NCBI GenBank assembly: GCA_003105225.1
Contig: PQAK01000079.1
Location: forward strand, 1-27,597
DNA from: Deltaproteobacteria bacterium
GTDB lineage: Bacteria > Desulfobacterota > Deferrimicrobia > Deferrimicrobiales > Deferrimicrobiaceae
DNA length: 27,597 nucleotides
Reading direction: 5' to 3'
Shown here: in pieces, positions 1-8,101 of the stretch
Position numbering within the stretch: position 1 is the stretch's first letter
Layout: each line of letters begins with the position of its first letter
The notes under the pieces: model-generated
Database searches by the model: none
The model's input: only the letters and a program-made list of their open reading frames with translations
What the model was told of the DNA's origin: nothing
Made by a program: the position numbers and the translations under genes

Positions 1-757
1 ATTCGAGCGGCACGTTCTCCAGCTTCAGGCGGGCGTTGATCCCCAGGTACGGCTCCGCGAGAAAGTTGGCGTTGCCTTCGACGATGCCGCGCCCCGTCCC
101 GAAGATCGCCGTTTCCATGCGGAAGGAAGAGGGATAGACGTTTTCCGGAAGGCGGACGTTCCGGATATTGTTCGCTTTCAGGTTCATGCGGGTCAGGCGG
201 AGAGGCTTGTCCGGGTCCTGGTCGATATACGTCAGATTTCCATCCGTGATCTCCAGGTCGTTGATCTTGAAAGGGTAGATCGCCTCTATCGCCTGCTGCC
301 AGCCGCGCTCTTTAATCGGCACGGCACTGGCGGCCTCGGTGCGGTATTGCCGCAGGTCGATCCGGACCTCCGGCCGTTCGAGCTCGACTTCTCCGACGAC
401 CTTGCCGCGGAGGATCTCCGTCCAGTGGATCCCGAAATGGAGAACCGGGAAACGGGCGATCGGGGGATCCGGGTTCGCCTGCTGGAAAACGGTCATCCCT
501 TTCAGGGTCAGCGACAATCCGATCGGTTGAAAATGCAGCCCCGGCAGGCGGACGGAATATCCTTTCAATGGTGCATTGATCCTCCGTTCCATGGTTCGTC
601 GCAGCGGTTCATCCAGGAAATAGGAGCCGATGAACAGCACGAGGAGAAGCGCGGCCAGCGCGCCGACGCCCCACCGGATCCCCTTCGGCAGCCGGCGAGC
701 AGCCTCGGCCAATCGATTTACGATTTTTCCGGAGGAACCGGTATCTTCGGCGCCCAT
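1..757 (-). CDS. DUF748 (AsmA-like) envelope protein, 3' end cut by window edge
   Basis: Reverse-strand translation gives 252 residues before the window ends. A short polar N-terminus is followed by one membrane segment at about residues 28-45 (WGVGALAALLLVLFIGSYFL), then a periplasmic region with the pattern of DUF748 proteins: 'LPGLHFQPIGLSLTLKGMTV', 'VVGEVELERPEVRIDL' and 'INDLEITDGNLTYID'. DUF748 belongs to the AsmA-like group of large proteins linked to lipid movement between inner and outer membranes. The ATG at 757 was preferred because AAGGA lies 9 bases upstream; the in-frame ATG at 766 has no usable spacing. The start overlaps the end of the pqiB-like gene by 40 bases, so the two are probably translationally coupled. 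Family assignment is by recognised sequence pattern, not by search. The C-terminus is outside the window. Confidence 0.8.
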   Translation of the reverse strand, partial: MGAEDTGSSGKIVNRLAEAARRLPKGIRWGVGALAALLLVLFIGSYFLDEPLRRTMERRINAPLKGYSVRLPGLHFQPIGLSLTLKGMTVFQQANPDPPIARFPVLHFGIHWTEILRGKVVGEVELERPEVRIDLRQYRTEAASAVPIKERGWQQAIEAIYPFKINDLEITDGNLTYIDQDPDKPLRLTRMNLKANNIRNVRLPENVYPSSFRMETAIFGTGRGIVEGNANFLAEPYLGINARLKLENVPLE

Positions 758-1620
758 TCCAGCCATTCCTTCTTCGGTTTGTCGTAAAGGGGGAACCTCG
801 CCCCGTCCTTCGCCGGCCCGTCCTTCGGATCGTCCGGGGTGGCGAAGGCGATCCCCCCGGCCATCACCGTCCTCAGCGACTCCACGTTGATTTCCAGGCC
901 GCGGAACAAGCCGGCCTTCACGTCGATGCCGCTCACGTCCCAGAACTTCGATCCGTTCCGGACCAGCTTTTCATATCGCCGCTTGATGTAAACGTGGATG
1001 TCCACGGTGGTGGCGTCGGGACCCAGCCGGGAATCCTGCACGGCGCCCACCTCGATTCCGCGGTAGGTCACCGGCGAGCCGAGCTTCAAGGATCCCATGC
1101 GGGCCGCGCGGAGGACGATATTCAGCCCCTTGCGTTCCTGGGCGACGGGGGCGTTCTCCAGGCCGACGAATTCCGTTTTGGGTTGCCCCCCGCCCGGCAG
1201 GACCTCGATCTGCGGCCCCGTCATGACCGTCCCCAATCCCGTGATGTTCCCGATACCCACTTCGGGACGCACGATCCAGAAAACCGAGCCTTCCCGGGCG
1301 ATCGATGCGCCCGTGCGCCGCAGGCGCGCCTTCACCAGCACCTGCTGGAGGTTCCCGTCCAATTCGAGCGACGTCACCTCGCCCACCAGCACGCCGCGGT
1401 ACTTGATCGGCGTCTGGCCGGATTTCAAGCCCCCGGCGTCCTTGAACGTGATCGTGATCTTCGGACCGTACTCGTGGACTCGATGGAAGATGAGATAGCC
1501 GGCGACGATCGCGGCAACCACGGGAACGGCCCACACGACGGGGAAGTTCCATTTCCGCACCTTCACCTTCGCCTCGGGAAGCTCCGCGGCGGCTTCCGGC
1601 GGATCGCGCGGTTCGTTCAT
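718..1620 (-). CDS. PqiB-like MCE-domain protein (short, two MCE domains)
   Basis: This 300-residue protein has one N-terminal membrane segment (about 26-45) and a periplasmic part with two MCE modules, about 52-140 and 160-260. Recognisable MCE/PqiB motifs are 'GLKSGQTPIKYRGVLVGEV', 'FWIVRPEVG', 'GLGTVMTGPQIEVLPGG' and 'LRTVMAGGIAFATP'. MCE proteins form hexameric rings or tubes that carry lipids across the periplasm. E. coli PqiB has three MCE domains and YebT seven, so this one is short. The reading frame stays open far upstream, but the real start is the ATG at 1620: it overlaps the pqiA stop as ATGA and has AAAAGGG upstream. It sits between pqiA and the DUF748 gene and works with PqiA by analogy with E. 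coli PqiAB. Confidence 0.88.
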   Translation of the reverse strand: MNEPRDPPEAAAELPEAKVKVRKWNFPVVWAVPVVAAIVAGYLIFHRVHEYGPKITITFKDAGGLKSGQTPIKYRGVLVGEVTSLELDGNLQQVLVKARLRRTGASIAREGSVFWIVRPEVGIGNITGLGTVMTGPQIEVLPGGGQPKTEFVGLENAPVAQERKGLNIVLRAARMGSLKLGSPVTYRGIEVGAVQDSRLGPDATTVDIHVYIKRRYEKLVRNGSKFWDVSGIDVKAGLFRGLEINVESLRTVMAGGIAFATPDDPKDGPAKDGARFPLYDKPKKEWLEWAPKIPVPPEKS

Positions 1621-2255
1621 TTGCCCTTTTCCGCTTCTTCCCAGATCACCCTCGGGTCGAAGCTGGCCGACGCCAGGATCGTGAAAACCACCACCGCGGT
1701 GAATGCGAGGATCCCGGGACCGGGCAGGACGGTCGCGAGCTGCTCCAGCTTCACCAGCGCCACGAGGATCGACAGGAGGAATACGTCGAGCATCGCCCAC
1801 GGACCGATCACGTCGATGATCCTGGAGATCCAGGTACGCTCCCGCCGGCGGCGCGCGGATCCGAAGTGCGTCGTTGCGGACAGGTAAAACAGCCCGAGCA
1901 GCTTGAACAGGGGGATCAGGATGCTGGCGAGGAAAACGATCACGCCCACCACCCATTGGTCTGCCTGGAAGAGCGACACGATTCCGTCCCAGACGGTGCT
2001 TTCGGAATACGCGCCGTAAAACTCCATCCGCAGGATCGGATAGACGTTCGCCGGAACGTAAAAGATCAGCGCGGCCAGCGAGAACGCCGCCGTCCGGGCG
2101 AGACTGTCTTCCTTGCGCTCCCGGAGGGTCGCCCCGCACCGGAAGCACACTGCCGCCGTACCCGGCCGAATCTCTTCCATCCGCTGCAACAGGCCGCAGA
2201 CCGCGCATGCGACGGTTGTGGACTCCGCTGCCATATCAAATAGATGCCCCGTCAT
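1617..2255 (-). CDS. pqiA: Paraquat-inducible protein A (PqiA) family membrane protein
   Basis: The 212-residue protein begins with a rubredoxin-like zinc ribbon made of two pairs, 'CAVCG' near residue 17 and 'CFRCG' near residue 37. Four predicted membrane segments follow (about 55-75, 100-125, 145-165 and 175-195). The motif 'ANVYPILRMEFYG' is typical of PqiA, the inner-membrane partner of the MCE protein PqiB. E. coli PqiA carries two such modules and this one has a single module, as many bacterial homologues do. The stop overlaps the pqiB-like start by 4 bases. ATG 2255 was chosen for length; the ATG at 2234 is an alternative and neither has a strong ribosome binding site. The promoter should lie in the 97-base divergent gap with the dehydrogenase gene. 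Confidence 0.88.
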   Translation of the reverse strand: MTGHLFDMAAESTTVACAVCGLLQRMEEIRPGTAAVCFRCGATLRERKEDSLARTAAFSLAALIFYVPANVYPILRMEFYGAYSESTVWDGIVSLFQADQWVVGVIVFLASILIPLFKLLGLFYLSATTHFGSARRRRERTWISRIIDVIGPWAMLDVFLLSILVALVKLEQLATVLPGPGILAFTAVVVFTILASASFDPRVIWEEAEKGK

Positions 2256-2352
2256 TTACGGCCGGTTCCCATCCTTCTTCCGATGACTCGCAACGGATTC
2301 TTGAGTACAATCAGGTTATGTGCCTAAAAACAAAAGAGGAATACTTCCCGTG

Positions 2353-3144
2353 ATGGACTCCGGGCGAACCGCGGTGGTGACGGGTGCTTCGAGCGGAATC
2401 GGGGAGGTCTACGCCAGGCGTCTGGCCGCCGAAGGCTACGACCTGATCCTGGTGGCTCGCAGGAAAGACAGGCTTGAGAACCTTGCGGATGGACTGAAGG
2501 CGGCCTGCGGGGTGAAGACGGAAATCCTTGCGGCGGACCTGACTCAAGAACCCGATCTATGCAAGGTGGAGGAGCGGATCGCCGCCGCCGCGGACCTGGA
2601 GTTCCTCGTGAACAATGCAGGCTTCGGCACGCGGGGCCTGTTCTTCCAGGCGCCGGTCGAGGAACAGGACCGGATGCACCGGCTGCACGTTCTGGCGACC
2701 GTGCGGCTCAGCCATGCGGCGCTGTCCCGGATGGTCTCCCGCGGAAAAGGAAGCCTGGTCAACGTTTCCTCGGTGGCCGGCTTCGCGCAGAGTCCCGGCA
2801 ACGCCTCCTACTGCGCCACCAAGGCGTGGATGAACAGCTTCACGGAAGGGCTCTACCTCGATCTTGCCGCCGCCGGATCGCCCGTCAAGGTGCAGGCGCT
2901 CTGCCCGGGATACACCATCACGGAATTCCACGACGTCTCGGGAATCGGAAGGGAGCACGTTCCCGCGCGGTGGTGGATGTCAGCGGAAGGAGTGGTGGAC
3001 GCCTCCCTGCGGGGACTCGAACGGGGAAACCTGTTCGTCGTGCCGGGCTGGCGCTACAAGTTCTACGTTATCCTGCTGGAGGTTGCCCCGGGATGCATCG
3101 TCCGCCCGCTCGCGCTCCGGATCCGGGGAAAGTACGGCCGGTAA
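2353..3144 (+). CDS. Short-chain dehydrogenase/reductase (SDR), classical type
   Basis: The 263-residue Rossmann enzyme uses NAD(P)H to reduce or oxidise an unknown carbonyl or alcohol. The cofactor motif TGASSGIG is at residues 10-17, NNAG at 87-90, catalytic Ser140 in 'VNVSS', and YCATK with Tyr153 and Lys157. It resembles the DltE/YqjQ type of cytosolic SDR. A GTG start at 2320 would add 11 residues; the ATG at 2353 fits the family start better, with AGAGGA 12 bases upstream. One oddity is that the Asn of the classical N-S-Y-K tetrad, expected in 'RxNVLA', reads as His112 (RLHVLATV). The gene converges on the efflux operon, whose last gene reads through its 3' end on the other strand. The substrate cannot be told from the sequence. 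Confidence 0.88.
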   Translation: MDSGRTAVVTGASSGIGEVYARRLAAEGYDLILVARRKDRLENLADGLKAACGVKTEILAADLTQEPDLCKVEERIAAAADLEFLVNNAGFGTRGLFFQAPVEEQDRMHRLHVLATVRLSHAALSRMVSRGKGSLVNVSSVAGFAQSPGNASYCATKAWMNSFTEGLYLDLAAAGSPVKVQALCPGYTITEFHDVSGIGREHVPARWWMSAEGVVDASLRGLERGNLFVVPGWRYKFYVILLEVAPGCIVRPLALRIRGKYGR

Positions 3145-4617
3145 TCGGCCGGACCGAAAGATGGGCGGCTCAGCGGCCCAGCCGCCGCCCAGCGCTCGAT
3201 AGAGCGCAATGAGGTCCGTGACGACCTCGGTTTCGCTTCCAGCGAGCCGATCTTCCTCTGCGTACAGATTGCGCTGGGCATCCAGCACGGCCAGGAAATC
3301 GACAAGCCCCGCCTTGTATTGCTCGGCCGAGAGGTCGACCGCCAGCCGGCTGTGCCGCACCGCATCGTTCAGCCGGTCGCGACGCTCCTGTTCCTGTGAA
3401 TAGGCGACCAGTGCGTCCTGGACCTCTTCGAGGGCATTGAGGATGGCGGACCGGTAACGGATCCGCGCCGCATCCCGGCGCGACGTCTGCACGTCGATGT
3501 TGGAGCGGATCCGTCCCCCCGTGAACAACGGGATACGGATCCCGGGGCCGAACGAAAAGAAGTTGCCTGCACCAAGCGTCAGATCCTGGAGCTGGGTGGC
3601 CTGTCGCCCGGCGGTGCCGGTAAGGGTGAATCGGGGGAACAGGTCCGCCTTCGCCTCCCCGATTCGGGCGGTTGCGGCCGCCAGTTGGGCTTCCGCGCGG
3701 CGGATATCCGGACGCCGCTGCAAAAGGGCGGATGGAAGGCCGATCTCCACATCCGGCGCCGCCGACGGGATCGGCTTCGCTTCCTCCAGCTCGCCGCGCA
3801 ACGCGCCGGGTTCCTCTCCGACGAGGACGCTCAGCCGATGGATGGATACGTCGATTCCGGTGCGAAGGGACGGAACCGCGGCCTTCGTGGATTCGAGCTG
3901 CGCCGCGGCCCGCGAGACGTCGAGCTCGGTCGCCAGTCCTGCGCTCGCCCTGGCGATCGTCAGATCCAGCGTTTCCCTCTGAACGCCGATGTTCCTGTCG
4001 GCGATCTCCAGACGTCGCTGGTAGCCGCGCAATTGGGCATAAACGCGTCCCACGTCTCCCAGCAGGATCACGAGCACGTCGCGGCGATTCTCTTCCGCAG
4101 CCGTCGCATCGGCGCCGGCCGCCTGGACGCCCCGCCGGATCCTCCCGAACACATCGAGCTCCCAGGAGGCGCCCAGGCTCCCCTGGAACACGCTCGTCTC
4201 GAAGGGGGAGACCAGGCTGGGGCGCGCTTCGGGATCCGCGGAGGACGGCACGGCGCGGGTCACGCCCTGGTTGATCCCTCCACGGATCCGCGTCGCGGAG
4301 GCGCCGGCGTCGACGGACGGAAAAACTCCGGCGCGTGCGACCCCGGTCGCCGCGCGCGCTTCCTGCACCCGTTCGAGAGCCAGTTTGAGATCGAGGTTGC
4401 GCTCCACGGCCCGGTCGATCAGGGAATCGAGCTGCGGATCCTCGAACGACGACCACCAGTCGCCGGATCGCGGCGGTCCCGTCGAGGTCCCGCGCGCCGG
4501 CGCGACCGTCCACTGCTTCGGGACCTCCACCTGGGGCCGCTTATAGTCCGGGCCGACCGCACAGGCAGCCGCCAGAAAGAAGGGGAGCAGGAGCGCGCTC
4601 AGACGTGCACGTTTCAT
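2980..4617 (-). CDS. NodT-family outer membrane efflux lipoprotein with unusual C-terminal extension
   Basis: This TolC-like outer membrane factor has 545 residues. It starts with a lipoprotein signal, Cys19 after 'LAAA', followed by 'VGPDYKRP', the hallmark start of NodT/OprM proteins. Two OEP repeats follow, with 'WELDVFGRIRRGVQAA', 'LPSALLQRRPDIRRAEAQLAA' and 'GAGNFFSFGPGIRIPLF'. It would form the outer-membrane channel of the efflux pump encoded upstream. Its ATG overlaps the HlyD-type adaptor stop as ATGA. Homologues usually end just after 'YRALGGGW', near 3165. Here the frame stays open another 65 or so residues, to 2980, covering 165 bases of the convergent SDR gene. The tail is low-complexity and unlike the family, so a lost stop codon or a sequencing indel near 3150-3170 is possible. 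Confidence 0.88.
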   Translation of the reverse strand: MKRARLSALLLPFFLAAACAVGPDYKRPQVEVPKQWTVAPARGTSTGPPRSGDWWSSFEDPQLDSLIDRAVERNLDLKLALERVQEARAATGVARAGVFPSVDAGASATRIRGGINQGVTRAVPSSADPEARPSLVSPFETSVFQGSLGASWELDVFGRIRRGVQAAGADATAAEENRRDVLVILLGDVGRVYAQLRGYQRRLEIADRNIGVQRETLDLTIARASAGLATELDVSRAAAQLESTKAAVPSLRTGIDVSIHRLSVLVGEEPGALRGELEEAKPIPSAAPDVEIGLPSALLQRRPDIRRAEAQLAAATARIGEAKADLFPRFTLTGTAGRQATQLQDLTLGAGNFFSFGPGIRIPLFTGGRIRSNIDVQTSRRDAARIRYRSAILNALEEVQDALVAYSQEQERRDRLNDAVRHSRLAVDLSAEQYKAGLVDFLAVLDAQRNLYAEEDRLAGSETEVVTDLIALYRALGGGWAAEPPIFRSGRLPAVLSPDPERERADDASRGNLQQDNVELVAPARHDEQVSPFESPQGGVHHSFR

Positions 4618-5705
4618 CGCGCTCCTCCCGTCGCAGGGCCGGAACGCCCGGGGGACGCTCCCGATGACGCCTGCGCTTCGATGTAGACATCCACCTGCTG
4701 CCCGACGAAAAACGAGGAATTCCCGGCCGCCACGCGATAGATCACTTGAAGCACCCGGGTATCGACACGCTCGGTGCTGTCCCCGGTGAGCGATTTCTTC
4801 GGCACCACGTAGGGCTCGATGCGGACGAACCGGAGAGGGATTTTCAGAGACCCGTTTCCCCGCGGGGACGCTACAGCCCCGGCCCCTTCCCGCACGCGCC
4901 ACGCGTCGTGCTCCTCCACGTCCACGCGAACGTGCAGGGGGGAGACGCTGCCCAGGATCATCAGGGGAGTTCCCAGGCTCCCCGTCGGGGCGAATTGCCC
5001 CGGGCGGACGTTGGACTGCAGCACCTCGCCGTCCACGGGAGCGCGCATCGTCAGCCGCTCGATCTCCGTGGCCGCCCGCCGGACCCGCGACTCCGCCGAG
5101 TCCACCTTGGCGCGCGCGATTTCGAGGTCCCTTTGCCAGGGACCGGCCTTCAGCAAGCCGAGTTCCGCTTTCGCTTCGTCGAGCCTGGCCTCCGCCGCCT
5201 TGGCGGCCTGACGGCGCCGCTGAAGGTCTTCCTCCCGGATGGCGCGACGATCGCCCACGCTCTCGATCCGCTCCTGCTGGATCCGGGCGTCGCGGAAGTT
5301 GGCCTGGGCTTCCTGGACGCGGGCCTCCGCGGGCGGTACCTCCTCGGGGCGCGGAAGCCGCACCAGCCTCTCCAGCTCCGCGCGCGCCAGCCGCAGTTCG
5401 CTTTGGCGCACCAGCAGTTCGGCGCGCAGGTCGCGATCGTCGAGGGAAAACAGCGGCTGGCCCGCTTTCACCTTGTCTCCCGACCGGGCGAACACGGAGG
5501 TTACCAGCCCCGGGACCGCCGTGCTGATGGCGATGTTCTCCGTGTTGGGTTCCACCAGCCCGACGGCGCCCACGGCGGATTCGAGCATCTTGGCCGGGGG
5601 GGGAATGGGCGGAGGCTCCTTGTGCCGGACCGGTTTCATGGCGATCACCGCGGTTACGGCGAAAAGCAATGTAAGGGCCGCGATCAGCGGCACCGTTTTC
5701 TTCAT
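4614..5705 (-). CDS. HlyD/DevB-type membrane fusion protein of an ABC efflux pump
   Basis: The 363-residue periplasmic adaptor joins the inner-membrane ABC transporter to the outer-membrane NodT channel. An uncleaved N-terminal anchor is at about residues 5-23. A lipoyl-like half motif follows ('VFARSGDKVKAGQPLFSLDD'), then a long Arg/Ala/Glu-rich coiled-coil hairpin at about 95-215, the second lipoyl half ('RAPVDGEVLQSNVRPGQ') and a beta-barrel domain. A Ser/Gly-rich tail ends the protein. AAGGAG lies 9 bases before the ATG. The gene starts 4 bases after the ATPase stop and overlaps the NodT start, so all four pump genes read as one operon. The transported substrate is unknown. Confidence 0.9.
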   Translation of the reverse strand: MKKTVPLIAALTLLFAVTAVIAMKPVRHKEPPPIPPPAKMLESAVGAVGLVEPNTENIAISTAVPGLVTSVFARSGDKVKAGQPLFSLDDRDLRAELLVRQSELRLARAELERLVRLPRPEEVPPAEARVQEAQANFRDARIQQERIESVGDRRAIREEDLQRRRQAAKAAEARLDEAKAELGLLKAGPWQRDLEIARAKVDSAESRVRRAATEIERLTMRAPVDGEVLQSNVRPGQFAPTGSLGTPLMILGSVSPLHVRVDVEEHDAWRVREGAGAVASPRGNGSLKIPLRFVRIEPYVVPKKSLTGDSTERVDTRVLQVIYRVAAGNSSFFVGQQVDVYIEAQASSGASPGRSGPATGGAR

Positions 5706-5709
5706 GGCG

Positions 5710-6420
5710 TCAATCTCCTTTCTTTCCGTTCACTTCCAGGTTCACGATCCGGCCGTCGTCCATGTGCGCGATCCGGTCGGCGAAGGGGAAGATCCGGGCG
5801 TCGTGGGTGACGATGATCACCGCGCGGTCGGGCCGGACCGCCGCCGCGCGCAGCAGCTCCATGACGGCGTGGCCGGTTCGGGCGTCCAGCGCCGAGGTGG
5901 GCTCGTCGCAGACGATCAGCCGGGGATCGTGAATCAGCGCCCGGGCAAGCGCCACGCGCTGCTGTTCGCCGCCCGACAACTCGTTGGGCAGCGCGTGGAC
6001 CCGATGGGACATGCCCAGGGCATCGAGGATCGCTTTGCCGACGGCGACGGCCTGCTGCCGCTTCCTTCCGTCGGCGAGCAACGGCACCGCCACGTTTTCC
6101 GCGGCGGTAAGCGCCGGAATCAGGTTGTACTGCTGGAATACGAATCCCAGGTTCTTTCGACGGAAAAGAATGCGCTCTTCCGGCGAGAGACGGCCGGGAC
6201 GTTCGCCGAGGACCACGAGGTCCCCCGCAGTCGCGTCGAGCAGCCCCGTGATCACGCTGAGAAGGGTCGTCTTGCCGCTGCCGCTGGGACCCACCAGCAT
6301 CGTCATCTCGCCGAGGCCGGCTTCCATGTCGATCCCGCGCAAGGCCTGGACCTGCGCGTCGCCTCGACCGAATACCTTCATTACATCGCGGCAGAGGACC
6401 GCATTGCCGTTTTCGTCCAT
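5710..6420 (-). CDS. ABC transporter ATP-binding protein (MacB/LolD/DevA type)
   Basis: The 236-residue cytoplasmic ATPase powers the permease encoded just upstream. Walker A GPSGSGKT is at residues 44-51, the Q-loop 'FVFQQYNLIP' near 93-101, the signature LSGGEQQ at 147-153, and Walker B with catalytic Glu in 'LIVCDEPTSALD' at 167-178. The switch His is in 'IIVTHD'. The 'FQQYNLIPALTAAENV' and 'GEQQRVALARAL' forms are those of the MacB/LolD/DevA branch, which acts with FtsX-like permeases rather than with classical importers. The start has GGAG 8 bases upstream and lies 4 bases after the permease stop. Confidence 0.93.
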   Translation of the reverse strand: MDENGNAVLCRDVMKVFGRGDAQVQALRGIDMEAGLGEMTMLVGPSGSGKTTLLSVITGLLDATAGDLVVLGERPGRLSPEERILFRRKNLGFVFQQYNLIPALTAAENVAVPLLADGRKRQQAVAVGKAILDALGMSHRVHALPNELSGGEQQRVALARALIHDPRLIVCDEPTSALDARTGHAVMELLRAAAVRPDRAVIIVTHDARIFPFADRIAHMDDGRIVNLEVNGKKGD

Positions 6421-6424
6421 GGGG

Positions 6425-7564
6425 TCAGCTCCGGAAAACGACCGCGGGCTCGAGCACCAGCACGCGGCGGATGCTCATCAGGCTGGCCAGACCGACCACG
6501 ATGAGGATCACGGCGGCGATGCCTGCCATGACCTGCCAGGGCAGAACGATTCCGCGGGTGGGCAGATAATTGAGGGTGATCGAGAAAAAGGCGGCCGCCA
6601 TCCCCAAGCCGAGGGCGTAGCCGGTGCCGCCCACGACGATCGCCTGCAGCAGGATCATCCCGACGATCCGCCGATTGGTCACCCCGATCGCCTTCAGCGT
6701 TCCGAACTGCCTCAGGTTCTCGATGGTGAAGATGTAAAAGGTTTGACCGGCGACGACCGTGCCGACGATGAGAGCGATCACCACGGTGATGCCGAAGTTG
6801 ATGGGGATGCCGGTATTGCGCATGTAGAAGCGGAAGGCATCGCCGGAAAATGCCGCGGAGCTTCGCACCCTCAGGCCCGTCGCCGCTTCGATGCGCCGGC
6901 AGGCCTCCTCGACGGGGACGCCTTCGGCCGGCTTTGCGAGTACGAACGAAAGCAGGTTCCGCTCGCGTCCCACGAATCCGATCGCCTGGCTGTATCGGGT
7001 GTGAAGGACCGGGAAGCTTTGGAAGGGTGCCGACGCGTCGCTGATCCCGACGATCAGGACCCGTTTCTCGTTCATCTGAAGCGTCCTGCCCGCCCGGAGG
7101 GGCTGGCCGGGGAAAAAGTAGCTGTATCCCGCCTTGTCGATGATCGCGGCGTCCGGGAGTCGGAGGTCGTAGATGGAACCCACCAGCATCTTCCGGGGAG
7201 TCCCCACGAGGCTCGCATCGTCCAACCCCATGAGAATCACGGTGCGGAACTTTCCATCGGGCCCCTTCGCCCGGCCCGTGCCCTTGTAGAGCGGCACCGC
7301 CCACTTCACGCCGGGCACGCTGCGGACTCGATAGAGGTCGTAGTCCCGCAGGGCGGACACTTCACCGTCATACAGCGTCTGGGGATCCATCACCCAGATG
7401 TCGGCGTCCACGACGTCCCGTATCTGGCTCGCGGGCCGCGTCATGATGCCGATGAAGATCGAGACCTGGTTCGCAAGAAGAAACGACGCGAAGGCAATGG
7501 CGAAGATCAGGCCGAAATACTTGGCCCGGTCGGCCGTCAGCATCTTTAGGGCTACGAAATTCAT
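6425..7564 (-). CDS. FtsX/DevC-type ABC transporter permease
   Basis: The 379-residue inner-membrane protein has the MacB/FtsX layout. One membrane segment lies near residues 15-35, a large periplasmic domain runs from about 40 to 245, and three C-terminal segments follow around 250-275, 300-330 and 340-362. The conserved permease stretch 'RQFGTLKAIGVTNRRIVGMI' is present, as is the DevC-like N-terminus with 'DVVDADIWVMDPQTLYDGEV'. With the ATPase, HlyD-type adaptor and NodT channel it forms a tripartite exporter. AAGGTGA precedes the ATG by 7 bases. It is the first gene of the pump operon and sits 60 bases downstream of the MarR gene, with a palindromic operator candidate in between. Confidence 0.9.
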   Translation of the reverse strand: MNFVALKMLTADRAKYFGLIFAIAFASFLLANQVSIFIGIMTRPASQIRDVVDADIWVMDPQTLYDGEVSALRDYDLYRVRSVPGVKWAVPLYKGTGRAKGPDGKFRTVILMGLDDASLVGTPRKMLVGSIYDLRLPDAAIIDKAGYSYFFPGQPLRAGRTLQMNEKRVLIVGISDASAPFQSFPVLHTRYSQAIGFVGRERNLLSFVLAKPAEGVPVEEACRRIEAATGLRVRSSAAFSGDAFRFYMRNTGIPINFGITVVIALIVGTVVAGQTFYIFTIENLRQFGTLKAIGVTNRRIVGMILLQAIVVGGTGYALGLGMAAAFFSITLNYLPTRGIVLPWQVMAGIAAVILIVVGLASLMSIRRVLVLEPAVVFRS

Positions 7565-7582
7565 CGTCCGTCACCTTTCTTT

Positions 7583-7610
7583 CCTAATAGATGTATATAC
7601 ACATATTAGG
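7583..7610. promoter_or_regulatory. MarR operator candidate in front of the efflux operon
   Basis: A 28-base palindrome has outer arms CCTAATA (7583-7589) and TATTAGG (7604-7610) around a core TGTATATACA (7592-7601). Only the two dinucleotides between arms and core break the symmetry. It begins 19 bases upstream of the permease ATG. The same 10-base core occurs at the promoter of the upstream marR-like gene, so binding by that regulator is the simple reading. No strong -35 box is visible here, unlike at the marR promoter. Confidence 0.7.
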
Positions 7611-7624
7611 ATTCAAAAAAAATA

Positions 7625-8095
7625 TTACGCCTCCCGGGCGGACCGGACGACCCTGTGCGTCAAGTCCCCCAACGCTTCCCACCGCGGATCGCCGAGGATC
7701 CGGCGAAGGCGTTCCTGCGCGCGTTCCCAGGCAGGGTAGCTCCGTTCAAGCTGCCGCCGGCCGGCGGCCGTCATGGAGATCAGCCGCACCCGCCGGTCCC
7801 CTCCGGTCCGAACTGCGATCCAACCCGCCTTGCGCAGGGTGGCGAGCGTGCGCGTCAGGGTGGTGCTGTCGATCGACATGCCGTTTCCCAGCCGTCCCTG
7901 CGAAAGTTCCCCGATCCTCGCGAGCGCCTGCAGCAGGGTGAATTGCGTAACGCCCAATCCCGTGCCGCGCAATTCCCGATCGTACAACTGCGTCACCGCG
8001 CGCGCGGCGCGCCGAAGGTTGGCGCAGGCGCACGGCAGCATCGGCAACTCCGGCCCTTCCGATCTTTCCTTTGGATCCAGCGTTTCCTTGGCCAT
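7625..8095 (-). CDS. MarR-family transcriptional regulator of the efflux operon
   Basis: The 156-residue winged-helix DNA-binding protein shows the MarR fold: 'CANLRRAARAVTQLYDRELRG', recognition-helix region 'SIDSTTLTRTLATLRKAGW', and wing 'GDRRVRLISMTAAGRRQL'. It precedes the ABC efflux operon on the same strand, and core TGTATATACA palindromes lie at both promoters, which suggests autorepression and repression of the pump with release by a ligand. Two starts compete. ATG 8095 has no ribosome binding site and lies only 9 bases beyond the -10 box, so it would be near-leaderless. ATG 8041 gives 138 residues, has GGAG 6 bases upstream, and begins MLPCACANLRRA. The longer form is listed; the shorter may be the real one. 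Confidence 0.88.
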   Translation of the reverse strand: MAKETLDPKERSEGPELPMLPCACANLRRAARAVTQLYDRELRGTGLGVTQFTLLQALARIGELSQGRLGNGMSIDSTTLTRTLATLRKAGWIAVRTGGDRRVRLISMTAAGRRQLERSYPAWERAQERLRRILGDPRWEALGDLTHRVVRSAREA

Positions 8096-8101
8096 AATGT
8101 A

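Noticed and set aside
1621..2208. Upstream extension of the pqiB-like reading frame
   Set aside because: The extra residues are the wrong frame of pqiA and have no membrane or domain pattern. The ATGA overlap at 1617-1620 fixes the start.
3672..4686. Plus-strand open frames opposite the NodT-type gene
   Set aside because: Arg/Pro-rich translations typical of the antisense frames of GC-rich genes; no protein family seen.
4746..5810. Long plus-strand open frames opposite the efflux genes
   Set aside because: They mirror the codon structure of the well-supported minus-strand pump genes and show no domain or ribosome binding site of their own.
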